A stretch of DNA of 64,000 nucleotides from Symsagittifera roscoffensis (GCF_963678635.1 NC_087065.1:53017858-53081857); one strand, 5' to 3'. Shown: positions 54,949 through 63,633, numbered from the stretch's first letter. The notes: generated by a model not told the origin, from the sequence alone. Made by a program: numbers and translations.

Positions 54949-56907
54949 TTAGTCGTCCTTCTTTACTGTTATCACAATCGGGGCGATAAAGCAATCACTT
55001 GTACACTTATCAAGTTTTGTTATATGACCTTCTGTCAATAACTTCTCGATTTCTTTTTCGACTTTATCTTGTATATGAATTGGGATTCTTCTCCCCTTTT
55101 CTTGTATCGGACATAGTGGGTATTTGAATTTTGAACTGACGATGTGGTTTTTAGAAATGCCTTGCCTTTCAAATAAGTTCTTAAATTTATTTAAAAATTT
55201 TTCTTTCCAACCTTCCGACTGCTCGCACATGAGCACGTCAAACCTGGTGAGTTCTTTTGGCGCTTTTCTTTGTGTAGTCACTATTCCCACTTGTCCTTGC
55301 AAGTCTAATCCCATGATGCATCTAGTTTTTCGCTCTGATACCAGAAAGGTTGCGCCCTTAACTTCCCAGCCCGCTGACCTCAGATTGGTTTTTAGGGCTC
55401 CCAGGATACTGATCGGTTGTTTGTTGTAGTCCACAAATTTTGTTTGTAAGTTCAATTTGTCAGACGGTATGAATCTCACTTTGTTTGATTTTTCCATGAT
55501 TTCTTTCGTCGTTGCCCAGTTAAGAAATGAAACAGGACTACCAGTATCCACTGTTAGCTGAATAATCTGGTTATCTATTCGTACCATAGCCTTTAGTGAC
55601 TTTACGCGGTTCAATGTTGGATCTCGAATAGAGTCTATTTTCTGAACTCTAACCACTTTTCCGTTTGTTTCTTTTCTCATCTCATTTATTCGATCTTTCA
55701 CATATTTTGAAACTCGTTCATTTTCCGGTTGTTGAGTTTGTATCAACATGACTTCAAATTCACTACATGACCCAACACCTTCACTGATCTGGTCGCATTC
55801 CACTATCGATTCTTCCGAATCTTCCGCAATTTCACTTACTTGTTGTGATCTGCACATTTTAGCGAAATGATTTGGTTTACCACAGTTTTTACAGTCCTTT
55901 CCCATCGCTGGACAATTTTTTAGGTGTCCTTGTTCAAACGTCCTTCCACATCTATTACATGGTTTTGTTTTCGTGTTTTGATTTTTGTTATTATTCTGTC
56001 TGTTATTATTTTCTCTTCTATTTGGAGTTTTGGTTTTCCCCTCCAAATTTCGAACTGCCATAACAGGTTCCTGTTTTATTCTTACACCCGATGTGTAATT
56101 GCTACTTGATCCTCCTGCAGCCGCAGCATTAGTCTTTTGAAATGCCATTGTGGTTAACTTGCTATGTTCGAATTTTATAGCCCTTTTTAGAACTTCCTCT
56201 GGATCCAGAGTTTCGAATGTCAACGTGTCCTGTAATGTCATGTTCTTCATCTTCGAGATGAACAAGTCTCGCACTATTTCATTTTCCAATGTTCCTAGTT
56301 CTGATCGGGCTGCTTGAGCAGTTAACGCTGCGTGGAATGATTCTAGAGATTCTCCAGATTCTTGCATTCTCGTAAATAACTTGTATCTCTCGTATGTTAC
56401 ACATTTCACTTTTTGAAACGAGACTTCTGCCAACTCTGTTATTTCTCTGAACGTCATTTTCGATATTTCTGCGTGCGGATTCTTTTGTAGGAATCTTTTC
56501 TTTCCCTCAGTGCCCAAAGATAGAAATAGTCGTGACACCAGTTTCTTTTGTACTTCGTTGTAGAAGACATTGTGTCCGACTCGTGGGCCTCTTGTTCTTT
56601 TCTCTTCGTTCTCCAATGCTACTCTGTCTCTAGCTAGTTTATCTCTAAGAATTCTAGCGTTCCTCGCATCTTCGTTCTCCCCATCCCTGGGCGTTTCCGG
56701 GCGTGGTGGTGGTTCCTCTAATATGTCTTTTGGTTCTTCCAAAATAATCTCTGGGTTCACATTTTCTTTGACCGTAACCGCCATGAGAAATTGTTCGAAC
56801 CAAATTTTAAATTGCCACGGAGGGTCTAGATTCGCTGATGCCCAAAATACCGGGATTCCCATATCCGTTCTGTTTTCTTGAGCTGCGAATCCTGCTGGCT
56901 GCGCCAT
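54949..56907 (-). CDS. LTR element: gag, protease and start of reverse transcriptase
   Basis: 652 codons. Gag capsid-like region to about residue 290; two zinc knuckles at about 317-352 (a C-x2-C-x7-H-x3-C and a canonical C-x2-C-x4-H-x4-C); aspartic protease with DTGS at 454-457 and IMGLDL near 531; reverse transcriptase fingers from about 590 to the TAA at 54949-54951. Coding-like sequence continues in the same frame for about 17 codons after that TAA. The first ATG uses the last base of the 5' LTR; an in-frame Met at residue 16 is an alternative start. Confidence 0.93.
   Translation of the reverse strand: MAQPAGFAAQENRTDMGIPVFWASANLDPPWQFKIWFEQFLMAVTVKENVNPEIILEEPKDILEEPPPRPETPRDGENEDARNARILRDKLARDRVALENEEKRTRGPRVGHNVFYNEVQKKLVSRLFLSLGTEGKKRFLQKNPHAEISKMTFREITELAEVSFQKVKCVTYERYKLFTRMQESGESLESFHAALTAQAARSELGTLENEIVRDLFISKMKNMTLQDTLTFETLDPEEVLKRAIKFEHSKLTTMAFQKTNAAAAGGSSSNYTSGVRIKQEPVMAVRNLEGKTKTPNRRENNNRQNNNKNQNTKTKPCNRCGRTFEQGHLKNCPAMGKDCKNCGKPNHFAKMCRSQQVSEIAEDSEESIVECDQISEGVGSCSEFEVMLIQTQQPENERVSKYVKDRINEMRKETNGKVVRVQKIDSIRDPTLNRVKSLKAMVRIDNQIIQLTVDTGSPVSFLNWATTKEIMEKSNKVRFIPSDKLNLQTKFVDYNKQPISILGALKTNLRSAGWEVKGATFLVSERKTRCIMGLDLQGQVGIVTTQRKAPKELTRFDVLMCEQSEGWKEKFLNKFKNLFERQGISKNHIVSSKFKYPLCPIQEKGRRIPIHIQDKVEKEIEKLLTEGHITKLDKCTSDCFIAPIVITVKKDD
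56889..56906 (-). promoter_or_regulatory. Primer binding site (tRNA-Ser type)
   Basis: Minus-strand TGGCGCAGCCAGCAGGAT begins exactly at the inner end of the 5' LTR. Its complement (ATCCTGCTGGCTGCG-CCA) fits the 3' end of a metazoan tRNA-Ser. It overlaps the first codons of gag. Confidence 0.85.
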
Positions 56908-57165
56908 GTGATATGCGTTGCGATATCAAATTGAAAACAAGTTGGAATTCAATACTGTATTCTGAAGATTGAATTTAGATTTTATCTTTTCTTTGTTTTC
57001 TTATGTACTGAGAGATAGATCATTGTTAAGTACTCTGATCTCTCACTTAGTCTCAGTGTCATCACTTATGTATGACCTTGAGCGTACCATAAAATAATGA
57101 TTTAACACCAGAGGTTGGCTGTACATACGTATAATAAATACTGCTACTGCAGTAGCGGTATGACA
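56907..57165 (-). repeat. 5' LTR (right)
   Basis: 259 bp, promoter-bearing LTR for the minus-strand transcript. One mismatch to the left LTR, hence a young insertion. The TATTTATTATACG run (plus-strand CGTATAATAAATA, 57129-57141) may serve as TATA region. Confidence 0.95.
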
Positions 57166-57170
57166 GAACT

Positions 57171-58381
57171 AAATTGAAATTTGAATACGCAAACTTCAGG
57201 TTGTTTTGATATTTTTTTCATCTGCGGCAATTTTTCTTTGAATAAAATTAATATATTTGATATGTTCCGATATGTTCTATTTCGGACTCTTCAAAGAGAT
57301 TAGGGTAAGTTTTAATAGCTACAAATATAAGGTAAAACTGCGTCGGGTAGAATAGAACATGGGGTATGATAATATAGTGCAGAATGACTCAGAGTAGATT
57401 GGAATAGACTAGAATGTCATGGAGTCGCACCGACCACAATGGGTGAAGAAATACACGAAGAGAGCTTTTATGAACTAAAACAAAACTGACTTTTGTAAAA
57501 TCGTGATTTTTTGCTTAAGGGAGAATGAATAAGGTTTTAAACTTTAAGAATAAGAGGGTTATAATGGCTAAAAGAACGTAACACTTGTCAGAAATAATAA
57601 ATTACTGTTGTTCGTTTATTAATATGAACGCAAAGAACAAAAACTTTGCATCATTCAGACCACTTTACCTACCCTTAAATGTCGTAAAACTAAATGACAG
57701 GAAGTCGTACTTTTCAATGCGATGTTGATTTGACTTCCGTTTTTCATGAAACCCAATATAAAAGCGCTTTCATCTTGTATTTTCAGGCCAAAAATTTCTA
57801 AGAAATCGGCTGATTTGCGCAAAAACTACACCTTAACTTCAAGCTTCCACCAAATTTCTTTTACTCGTGTTCAAGACTTTTGTTGTTTTTGATTAATTTC
57901 GAATTACTTTTCCTAGATATAGAACATTGATTTACTCGAAGGGGAATAAATTTACATAAAGGGAAAAACAGCTGTTCAATAAATCATTGTTTCAGGGTTT
58001 TATAGACCTGCCAGGTAATATCCGATTTGAATCACATACACAACACAAGACCTATTAGTTAAATCCCAAACAGAGGGATAATATTGTCTAATTTAGTGAA
58101 AAAGGCAACAAAAGATCCAATATTGATGTTTATGTACATCTCTTATCTTTCCCTGCAATATATTCAATCCCAGCTAATCGCGATGATGTCGATCTTCAAA
58201 GTTCTTGAGGGAGGAATGATAGGGCAGTGAAATTTATTGTATCGCCTCTTTACCAGATTTTGGGTAAACATATCTAAATTGGATCTGTGATTGCCTCCCA
58301 AATAAAGGACTCGGTTGACTTATTTGCAAATTTAACTGTGACCATCTTAAGACCTTCTGAGAGAAAACTAGACTAGAAAAA
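57171..58381. other. Flank right of the LTR element and upstream of P7
   Basis: A+T-rich; no gene called. The last 150 bp (AAAGGACTCGGTTGACTTATTTG...GACCATCTTAAGACCTTCTGAG) are more balanced and could be the 5' UTR of the 58382 exon. Confidence 0.35.
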
Positions 58382-58492
58382 ATGACTTTTCAAGTTGCCA
58401 TCGTTCAGATTTTAATTACTGTCGCTATGTCATTGACTCTACTAAATGCGTCTCCTTTCGCAAATATGGAAAATCTGGACACCGACTCTCAA
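58382..58492 (+). CDS. Putative secreted precursor P7, signal exon
   Basis: ATG opens 37 codons: MTFQVAIVQILITVAMSLTL then LNASPFANMENLDTDSQ, a textbook signal peptide with Ala-Ser-Pro near the cleavage site. It ends at CTCAA|GTATGT in phase 0. Three downstream exons on this strand can be joined in phase 0: 59991-60116, 60736-60828 and 63389-63571 (the Cys-loop exon). Which is used cannot be decided from sequence. Confidence 0.6.
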
Positions 58493-58714
58493 GTATGTAG
58501 ACACCTTATTAAAACAATTTTCATTCTTTTCAGACTAGTAGCAAATCTGAAAACTATGCGAATTTTCACATCGCGTAACAAAAAAAATTCATGAAAAAAA
58601 AACAAAATATATGGCAAATTAAAACTTAGAACGGATTAAACTACTATAACCAAAAATTCGACGAAGATCAAGCCCCGAAACCTCAAGATCTTTTGCCAAC
58701 TCACCAGCCCGAAC

Positions 58715-59374
58715 TTTTGGAGCCAATATGCACTAAATTTGAGGGTAGGCGCACGCCCAAAAATTGCAATTTTTTGGTCAAAAAGTTTGAAAGCGTAACT
58801 ATTTTTTGGTCAAAAAATTTGCAGCCTGTTTTTTTTCGAAGATTGCCTGAGGAAAATCAAATAGGCAATCTAAAAAGTCGACAATTTTTTTTTAATAGAA
58901 AATTCAAACCCGCCTCAAAAATTCCTGTACACGCCACTGGTTAGAAATCATGATTTTAGAGAAATCCAGAGACGAGCGCAGAAATTTTTCTAGGGAGGGG
59001 TGCGGATTTTTGAAAAACTTTGAAAAATGTTGCGACAAAACTTCCGGACCTTTTTTAGATCGACCAGTTTGATTTTCTGAGCTCTCCGAAAATATTCCGA
59101 AATTTACAGCACCGCAGGCAAGCTTTTCAAAAAACAGGGCCAAAAAAGGCGTTTTTAGGCACTTTTTAGAAAATTTTGACCAAAAAATTGAGTTTTTTTT
59201 TGGCGCGCGCTCCCCTCTCAAAATTAGTCATATTGGCGAAAATTTTGAGGTTGTTAAGCAAAAAATGGATGTTATAAAATTAAACCAAAGGGGAGACCCT
59301 TTGGAAAATTTTGGCAACCAGAATTGAGGGGGGGAGGGGGTCGAACCCCCCATCTCCCTCTCGGCACGCTACTG
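58715..59374. mobile_element. Two hAT-type MITEs, inverted
   Basis: 58715-58939 is a minus-strand fragment whose end reads CAGTGGCGTGTACAGGAATT on the minus strand; 58967-59374 is a plus-strand copy of the 26763 element family (shared GGCGCGCGCT.CCCCTC, CGCAGGCAA, CCAAAGGGGAGACCCTTTGG), with ends CAGAGACGAG... and ...GCTACTGG. They lie in the intron after the P7 signal exon. Confidence 0.65.
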
Positions 59375-59485
59375 GGCAAATCGCAGTTTACATTATTGTC
59401 TTTTCACAAAAATCCTTCCAAAAAAAAGACAGAGTAAGCAGCAAATAATAAATTACAAAGCACAAGTATGCAAAAAAATAAAAAA

Positions 59486-59606
59486 ATTCACAACGATGAA
59501 AATTGTTTGCTTATATTATCTGAGTTCGAGTAAATTGTTTGCTGTGAAACTTCTAACTCAGATAACAACATCAACAAACTATTTTCATCGTTGTGAACTT
59601 TTTTGG
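59486..59606. repeat. Long hairpin, miRNA-precursor-like or foldback
   Basis: AAATTCACAACGATGAAAAT (about 59486-59505), TGTTTG and ATCTGAGTT on the left pair with AACTCAGAT, CAAACTATTTTCATCG and TTGTGAACTTTT (to about 59606) on the right. Arms of about 45 nt are roughly 85-90% complementary, with small bulges and a loop of about 28 nt. Confidence 0.65.
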
Positions 59607-59990
59607 TTGAATGGTTTTTTATCGCACACTCACTGTTGTTATCAGAGAATCAAAATAAAGCAAGTGAGGCAATAAAGTCTCAACACTTTTAATTGCATAC
59701 TTTTTAGTCTTAATAACGCGAATTTCAAATATATATCGCAGCGTTTTTTCAAAATTTACTAAAAAATATCGATTTTACAAACGCAATTGACCTTTACAAT
59801 AGCTGAAATTTGGCAATTAGCTCGTCTGCTAGCCCGGAAAAAGTAGCAGTCTTAAACCCTATGCTTAACCGAAAATAAATAATCACTAGATGAATCGTTA
59901 GCTCAATACTGAGATTCGAATCGTTTCTTCGAAACTAAAAGTTAAGCACATTTGTTGTTCCATTTCCACTTGCTCTACTGGGTATCGCAG

Positions 59991-60116
59991 ATCAAAATCA
60001 AACAAGAGCAATTGTTCTACTGGAGATCGCAGTTCAAAGCCAAACAGCCAGAAGAACAAAAACTGACGTCAAACCATTTGTTTTTCGAAGGAACATTTAA
60101 TAAATTAAAAGACTAG
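59991..60116 (+). CDS. Putative secreted precursor P7, terminal exon
   Basis: A pyrimidine-rich acceptor (TTCCATTTCCACTTGCTCTACTGGGTATCGCAG) ends at 59990. In phase 0 it encodes 41 residues, IKIKQEQLFYWRSQFKAKQP then EEQKLTSNHLFFEGTFNKLK-D, then TAG; with the 58382 exon, 78 residues. The acceptor region is duplicated: TCTACTGG(G/A)(T/G)ATCGCAG recurs 42 nt later, and its AG is also in phase 0, so an alternative start lacking 14 residues is possible. AATAAA at 60197-60202. Confidence 0.52.
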   Translation: MKIKQEQLFYWRSQFKAKQPEEQKLTSNHLFFEGTFNKLKD

Positions 60117-60196
60117 ATACGTCACATTTCATTTCGTTCATCAACACTCTAAGATCAAAAAATCACTTGGCGCAGCCATTGAAAAATTGCATTTAA

Positions 60197-60202
60197 AATA
60201 AA
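60197..60202 (+). promoter_or_regulatory. Poly(A) signal after P7 terminal exon
   Basis: AATAAA about 80 nt past the stop at 60116. Confidence 0.35.
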
Positions 60203-60349
60203 CACATCAGTATGATATCTGTTTCAATTACGCACTGCTTTTCTTTGCGATTTCAAAAAAACGTCGTTAGAAAAAACTTAGCGATTTGAATCTCTAATAT
60301 GATGTAATCCATAGTTATAATTATTCTTTAGAAGAAAAATTTCAAAAAC

Positions 60350-60495
60350 GTCAAAACTCAATTGGTAAATACTTTGCCCAGACAATTGAAATGGTAAATA
60401 GTTTTCACTGACAATCGAAATAAATACTTCGCACTGACAATCGGAATGTCAAAAACGTCAAAACAAAATGCTAAATACTTCGCCCTGACAATCGA
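60350..60495 (+). repeat. (TAAATACTTCGCCCTGACAATCGAAATG)n short tandem repeat
   Basis: Four imperfect copies of AAATACTT(C)GC(C/A)CTGACAATCG at about 60365, 60395, 60423 and 60472, with GTCAAAAACGTCAAAAC between some. Confidence 0.6.
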
Positions 60496-60556
60496 TTATA
60501 CCGTTTTTTAGCATTTATTCAATAAATGATATATGTTCACATAAAAACTTCAAAAC

Positions 60557-60712
60557 ATGTTTTTGAACGCAGCAAAAATAACAGCGAGACCAAAACGAGT
60601 AGATCTTTTTTCCCAAAATATGACTACAGCACTTAAAACAACTATGAAACGAACTTTTATTAAGAGCACTGCAATTCTGCAACCCGAACCGGACGAAATA
60701 CCTTCAGCTTGA
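60557..60712 (+). CDS. Candidate dibasic-rich exon or small ORF
   Basis: ATG-started 51-codon frame; alternatively an exon from 60573 after TTTTTGAACGCAG (phase 1). It reads KITARPKRVDLFSQNMTTAL, KTTMKRTFIKSTAILQ and ends PEPDEIPSA. Two KR sites give it the look of a peptide precursor. The exon-like segment at 60736 follows 24 nt later in another frame; a decayed gene is an alternative. Confidence 0.33.
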   Translation: MFLNAAKITARPKRVDLFSQNMTTALKTTMKRTFIKSTAILQPEPDEIPSA

Positions 60713-60735
60713 ATAGCAATGGTTCAAAAATTTAG

Positions 60736-60828
60736 AAAACACTGAGCGTTGCGGCGCATCAGTATTTATGGTATCAGCAATCATATGACAGCGGGAACGA
60801 ATTGAAAGAGCTCCTATTAGCAAGATGA
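60736..60828 (+). CDS. Candidate terminal exon (alternative for P7)
   Basis: After AAAAATTTAG|, phase 0, 30 residues: KTLSVAAHQYLWYQQSYDSG then NELKELLLAR and TGA. The HQYLWYQQS run vaguely resembles EQLFYWRSQ in the 59991 exon. The acceptor is short and A-rich, so support is modest. Confidence 0.33.
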   Translation, partial: KTLSVAAHQYLWYQQSYDSGNELKELLLAR

Positions 60829-60961
60829 GCTATTTAAAAATAACCATAGTTTAGTTAACCTTAAATAATTGACCTCCGAGTATTAGAAACAAACCCAGAA
60901 CAGAATAGGAAAAATTTAACAGAACAAAAACAAAAAGACCAGTCCTTATCGTTATAGTTAT

Positions 60962-62410
60962 CAAAGGCGAAACGGAGCTTCGCACCAGCGAAACAGGGCT
61001 TCGCACCACTTGCAACACTAAACAAACAAAAAATGCAAGCTAGCAGAAAGAAACAAATGGGAATTAACCGTACAATCCCCCCCCAAAAAAAAATGATTTA
61101 AGGCGGAGAAAAAAATGGATTTTTCATAAGCTAACTTTAAGTTTAGCCTAGATTCGTTCAAAATTAATCGTATTACTAAAGAAAATAGAATTGAAACATT
61201 AATTTGTGTAATTAATAGCATACAAATGCAATCCCGGATAAAAAATGTACAAACCAATTGTATTTACGCGTTTGTATGAAATGCATACTTTATACAGAAT
61301 TAAATTTCAGAATTTATACATGCTTGGCGAGGACAGGTACTACTATGATAGAGTGGTCCCTCGAAAAAGCAACTATGATAGCCAGGTCCCGCATGCATTT
61401 CGAATTTTATAATTTTGAAAACTAGTTTGTTTATAAATTATTCATTTCAAAAATCAGGCGAAACATGTTGAGTCAGAAACCTTTCAGATAAAAAAAATAA
61501 AACTACTATAGTTTTTATATCAAGAAATATGCTCGCTTCAACTTATTTTACGGTTTAAAAACCATACTTGGATTGGCTTATTTGTCATCAAAATTCAGTT
61601 TTGGCATTTTTTTTTTCCAATTTACTACCTTAATATGTTAAGAGGGGAGGTTTTACGAAACAAAGAAAATTTATTTGAAAATATACTGCGACATCTTTCT
61701 GAATGGCAAAATCATAATTGCTAAACATTTCAGAGACCTATGTAACTTATTCGCAAGGTACCTGGTTATTTTAAAGGGACCACTCTATCATAGTAGTACC
61801 GGAGGGCATTCTACGGTAGGTCACTTAGGGGAGTTGGGGAGATTGTACGCTTGATCCAAACATTGAAACAATTAAGTAAAATAAAACAACAGAAAAATGT
61901 CAAAAAAATCAAATCTTCGAATGCGTTCAATTTGAGGAAATTATGAACAGCAACACAACCGCCGATGTTGAATATGTATTCAAAATCAAAATATTTATCG
62001 GGAGGCATCTACCCCGAATCGATTAGTTAAACACCCGTTGAGCCGCAAACAAAGAAATGTTGTCATCGAAAAACTTTGAGCTTTTTACATCCTTCCCTTA
62101 ATGGAAACACAAAATGATTTAAAAAAACTAGTTGGCTTTAAACGGAGACAAAATTAGGTCACTAAGCCGATAAAACGTAAGCAGAAACAATTTAGTCCTA
62201 ACAAATCTTTCAAGTCGAACAAAAAATTATGCTAAGTCAGAGTTTGTAACTTTACAGATTACAGAAAATAATCAAAAACTCTTTCAACTGCTTTGGAAAA
62301 GGCTCATTGTACTAGCAAATCTGGTGATATGGCAATTGAGCTGATAAAAATTAAGCAGACAAAGTTAAGCAGATAACTTGTTGAAACTTGAATTTTTTTC
62401 AGTTGAAAAA
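60962..62410 (+). mobile_element. Family X element, copy X10 (with a nested TIR element)
   Basis: Two diverged 5' blocks in a row (AAAGGCGAAACGGAGCTTCGCACCA and AGCGAAACAGGGCTTCGCACCACTTGCAACAC). The typical interior module AAATTAGGTCACTAAGCCGATAAAACGTAAGC lies at about 62148, beyond the nested element at 61336-61800. No tRNA-like segment or 3' hairpin seen. The minus-strand ORFs here (61018-61257, 61811-62008) are not called. Confidence 0.4.
61336..61800. mobile_element. MITE with perfect 26-bp terminal inverted repeats
   Basis: GGTACTACTATGATAGAGTG-GTCCCT (61336-61361) is exactly inverted at 61775-61800. 465 bp, A+T-rich interior without an ORF. An internal partial copy of the end (AACTATGATAGCCAGGTCCC) lies at about 61371. 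No clear target duplication; superfamily unassigned. Confidence 0.8.
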
Positions 62411-63388
62411 AATATGATAAATTAGTTGCTTTAACTTTTAAGCATTAAACATTGTATTTTATTTGGAGCTCTTTAAGCGGCACTTTCCTAAGAATTTGGG
62501 TATAAATTTAATGGTCTAAAATTTATGTATGGTGCCCCTCAAGGCCCCCTACCCTAATTCGATTTGGTGATATAAGACAACAGGTGATAATTTTGAGTAC
62601 AGTGCATGTATTGAATTTGAGAACTATAACGCATAATATAGTTATTTAATTTTCAATCAATTGTACATGCTATCAAGATAGATTTAGTGAATACATTTTT
62701 CTGCCAGATGAAATGTTACTCAAAAATTCAAAATTTAATTCTTTTGCGAAAAAATTTGGCTTTTGAAAAAAAATAAATACTGTTTGAAGTATAACAAAAA
62801 CCACCTATTGTGATATATCATCGTCGATTTACGTATAAAACTTTAAGCCGAATCAAAAGTGAGAATAGAAGCCGGGGAAAAACATTTATATCAAGATTTC
62901 CATTGAAACCTTTCATTGACGTTCTCTTTTTATGTTTTATGACCAGAAATTGGAACAGAAAGTCAAACACAAAAATAACGTGATCTAACTGACAGAATCA
63001 AAAATGACACCTATCAAGCCAAAAAAGTTATAAAAGAATAATTTGAAAAAAAGTATAGTACCCAGTTGTATAGTACAGAAAGTACAGAACAGCATTTTAA
63101 CAGTTTTGAATCCTTCATTCTTCAGGCTTAATTACACTAAAAAGCAATAAATACGCGCCGTTAATCTCGATTTTGATTAATGAAAAACCAAGCACAATCG
63201 AAGAGATGTCTCTGGTTTCTAAGATGTTTTTTTTCCAGAACTTTCGGGTCAAATTCTTACAAAAAAGATCTATCATGAAAAAAACTACTAGAAATAATGA
63301 CATTGCTTCTCAAAACGAAGTCATTTGAAATCCAGGTATAAACTTCCGTCCAGTGCTCCCTTAACCAAAACTTTTCATGCTTTTTTAG
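62411..63388. other. Region upstream of the Cys-loop exon P8
   Basis: A+T-rich. TATGGTGCCCCTCAAGGCCCC near 62527 recalls a YGAPQGP-type polymerase motif, perhaps a retroelement scrap. No signal exon found here. Confidence 0.3.
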
Positions 63389-63571
63389 AAGTCTATTCTA
63401 CTAGTACCCTTTTACTCGAGTGTACCACTGCACAATGGCGGCGAAGTAAACATGGGGGTGCAGCCAGAAGAGTCAGCACGTGATCAAAGAGCACTGGTGG
63501 GGGGCAGGGGCAAGAGAATTCAACTGTGCAACCAATCCATCTTCTCCTTCTCCAAGTCAAAGTGTGTTTGA
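63389..63571 (+). CDS. Cys-loop peptide precursor P8, terminal exon
   Basis: A strong acceptor (CTTTTCATGCTTTTTTAG) ends at 63388. The phase-0 exon of 60 residues reads KSILLVPFYSSVPLHNGGEV, then an acidic stretch, then GGRGKRIQLCNQSIFSFSKS-KCV and TGA. The end matches P2 and P3: KR, two residues, L, Cys, Ser +3, Ile +4, Phe +5, aromatic +7, Lys +11, Cys +12, with one extra Val after the last Cys. The nearest upstream phase-0 signal exon on this strand is 58382-58492, about 4.9 kb away; that pairing is inferred. Its stop lies 62 bp from the stop of the convergent DnaJ gene. Confidence 0.6.
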   Translation, partial: KSILLVPFYSSVPLHNGGEVNMGVQPEESARDQRALVGGRGKRIQLCNQSIFSFSKSKCV

Positions 63572-63633
63572 ATTTTGACCTGCCTCTAAACTGTCAATTT
63601 GCAATACTCAAATTATATTTTGACTTGTAAATT

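Larger units (their letters stand above)
49981..57170 (-). mobile_element. Complete Ty3/Gypsy-type LTR retrotransposon
   Basis: Element 49986-57165 (7180 bp), transcribed on the minus strand, flanked by the 5-bp target duplication GAACT (49981-49985, 57166-57170). Each 259-bp LTR has TGT...ACA ends. Order gag, protease, reverse transcriptase, RNase H, integrase is that of Ty3/Gypsy (Metaviridae). No envelope-like reading frame with signal peptide and membrane span was seen. The coding region is interrupted at least four times, so this copy is non-autonomous. Confidence 0.97.
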
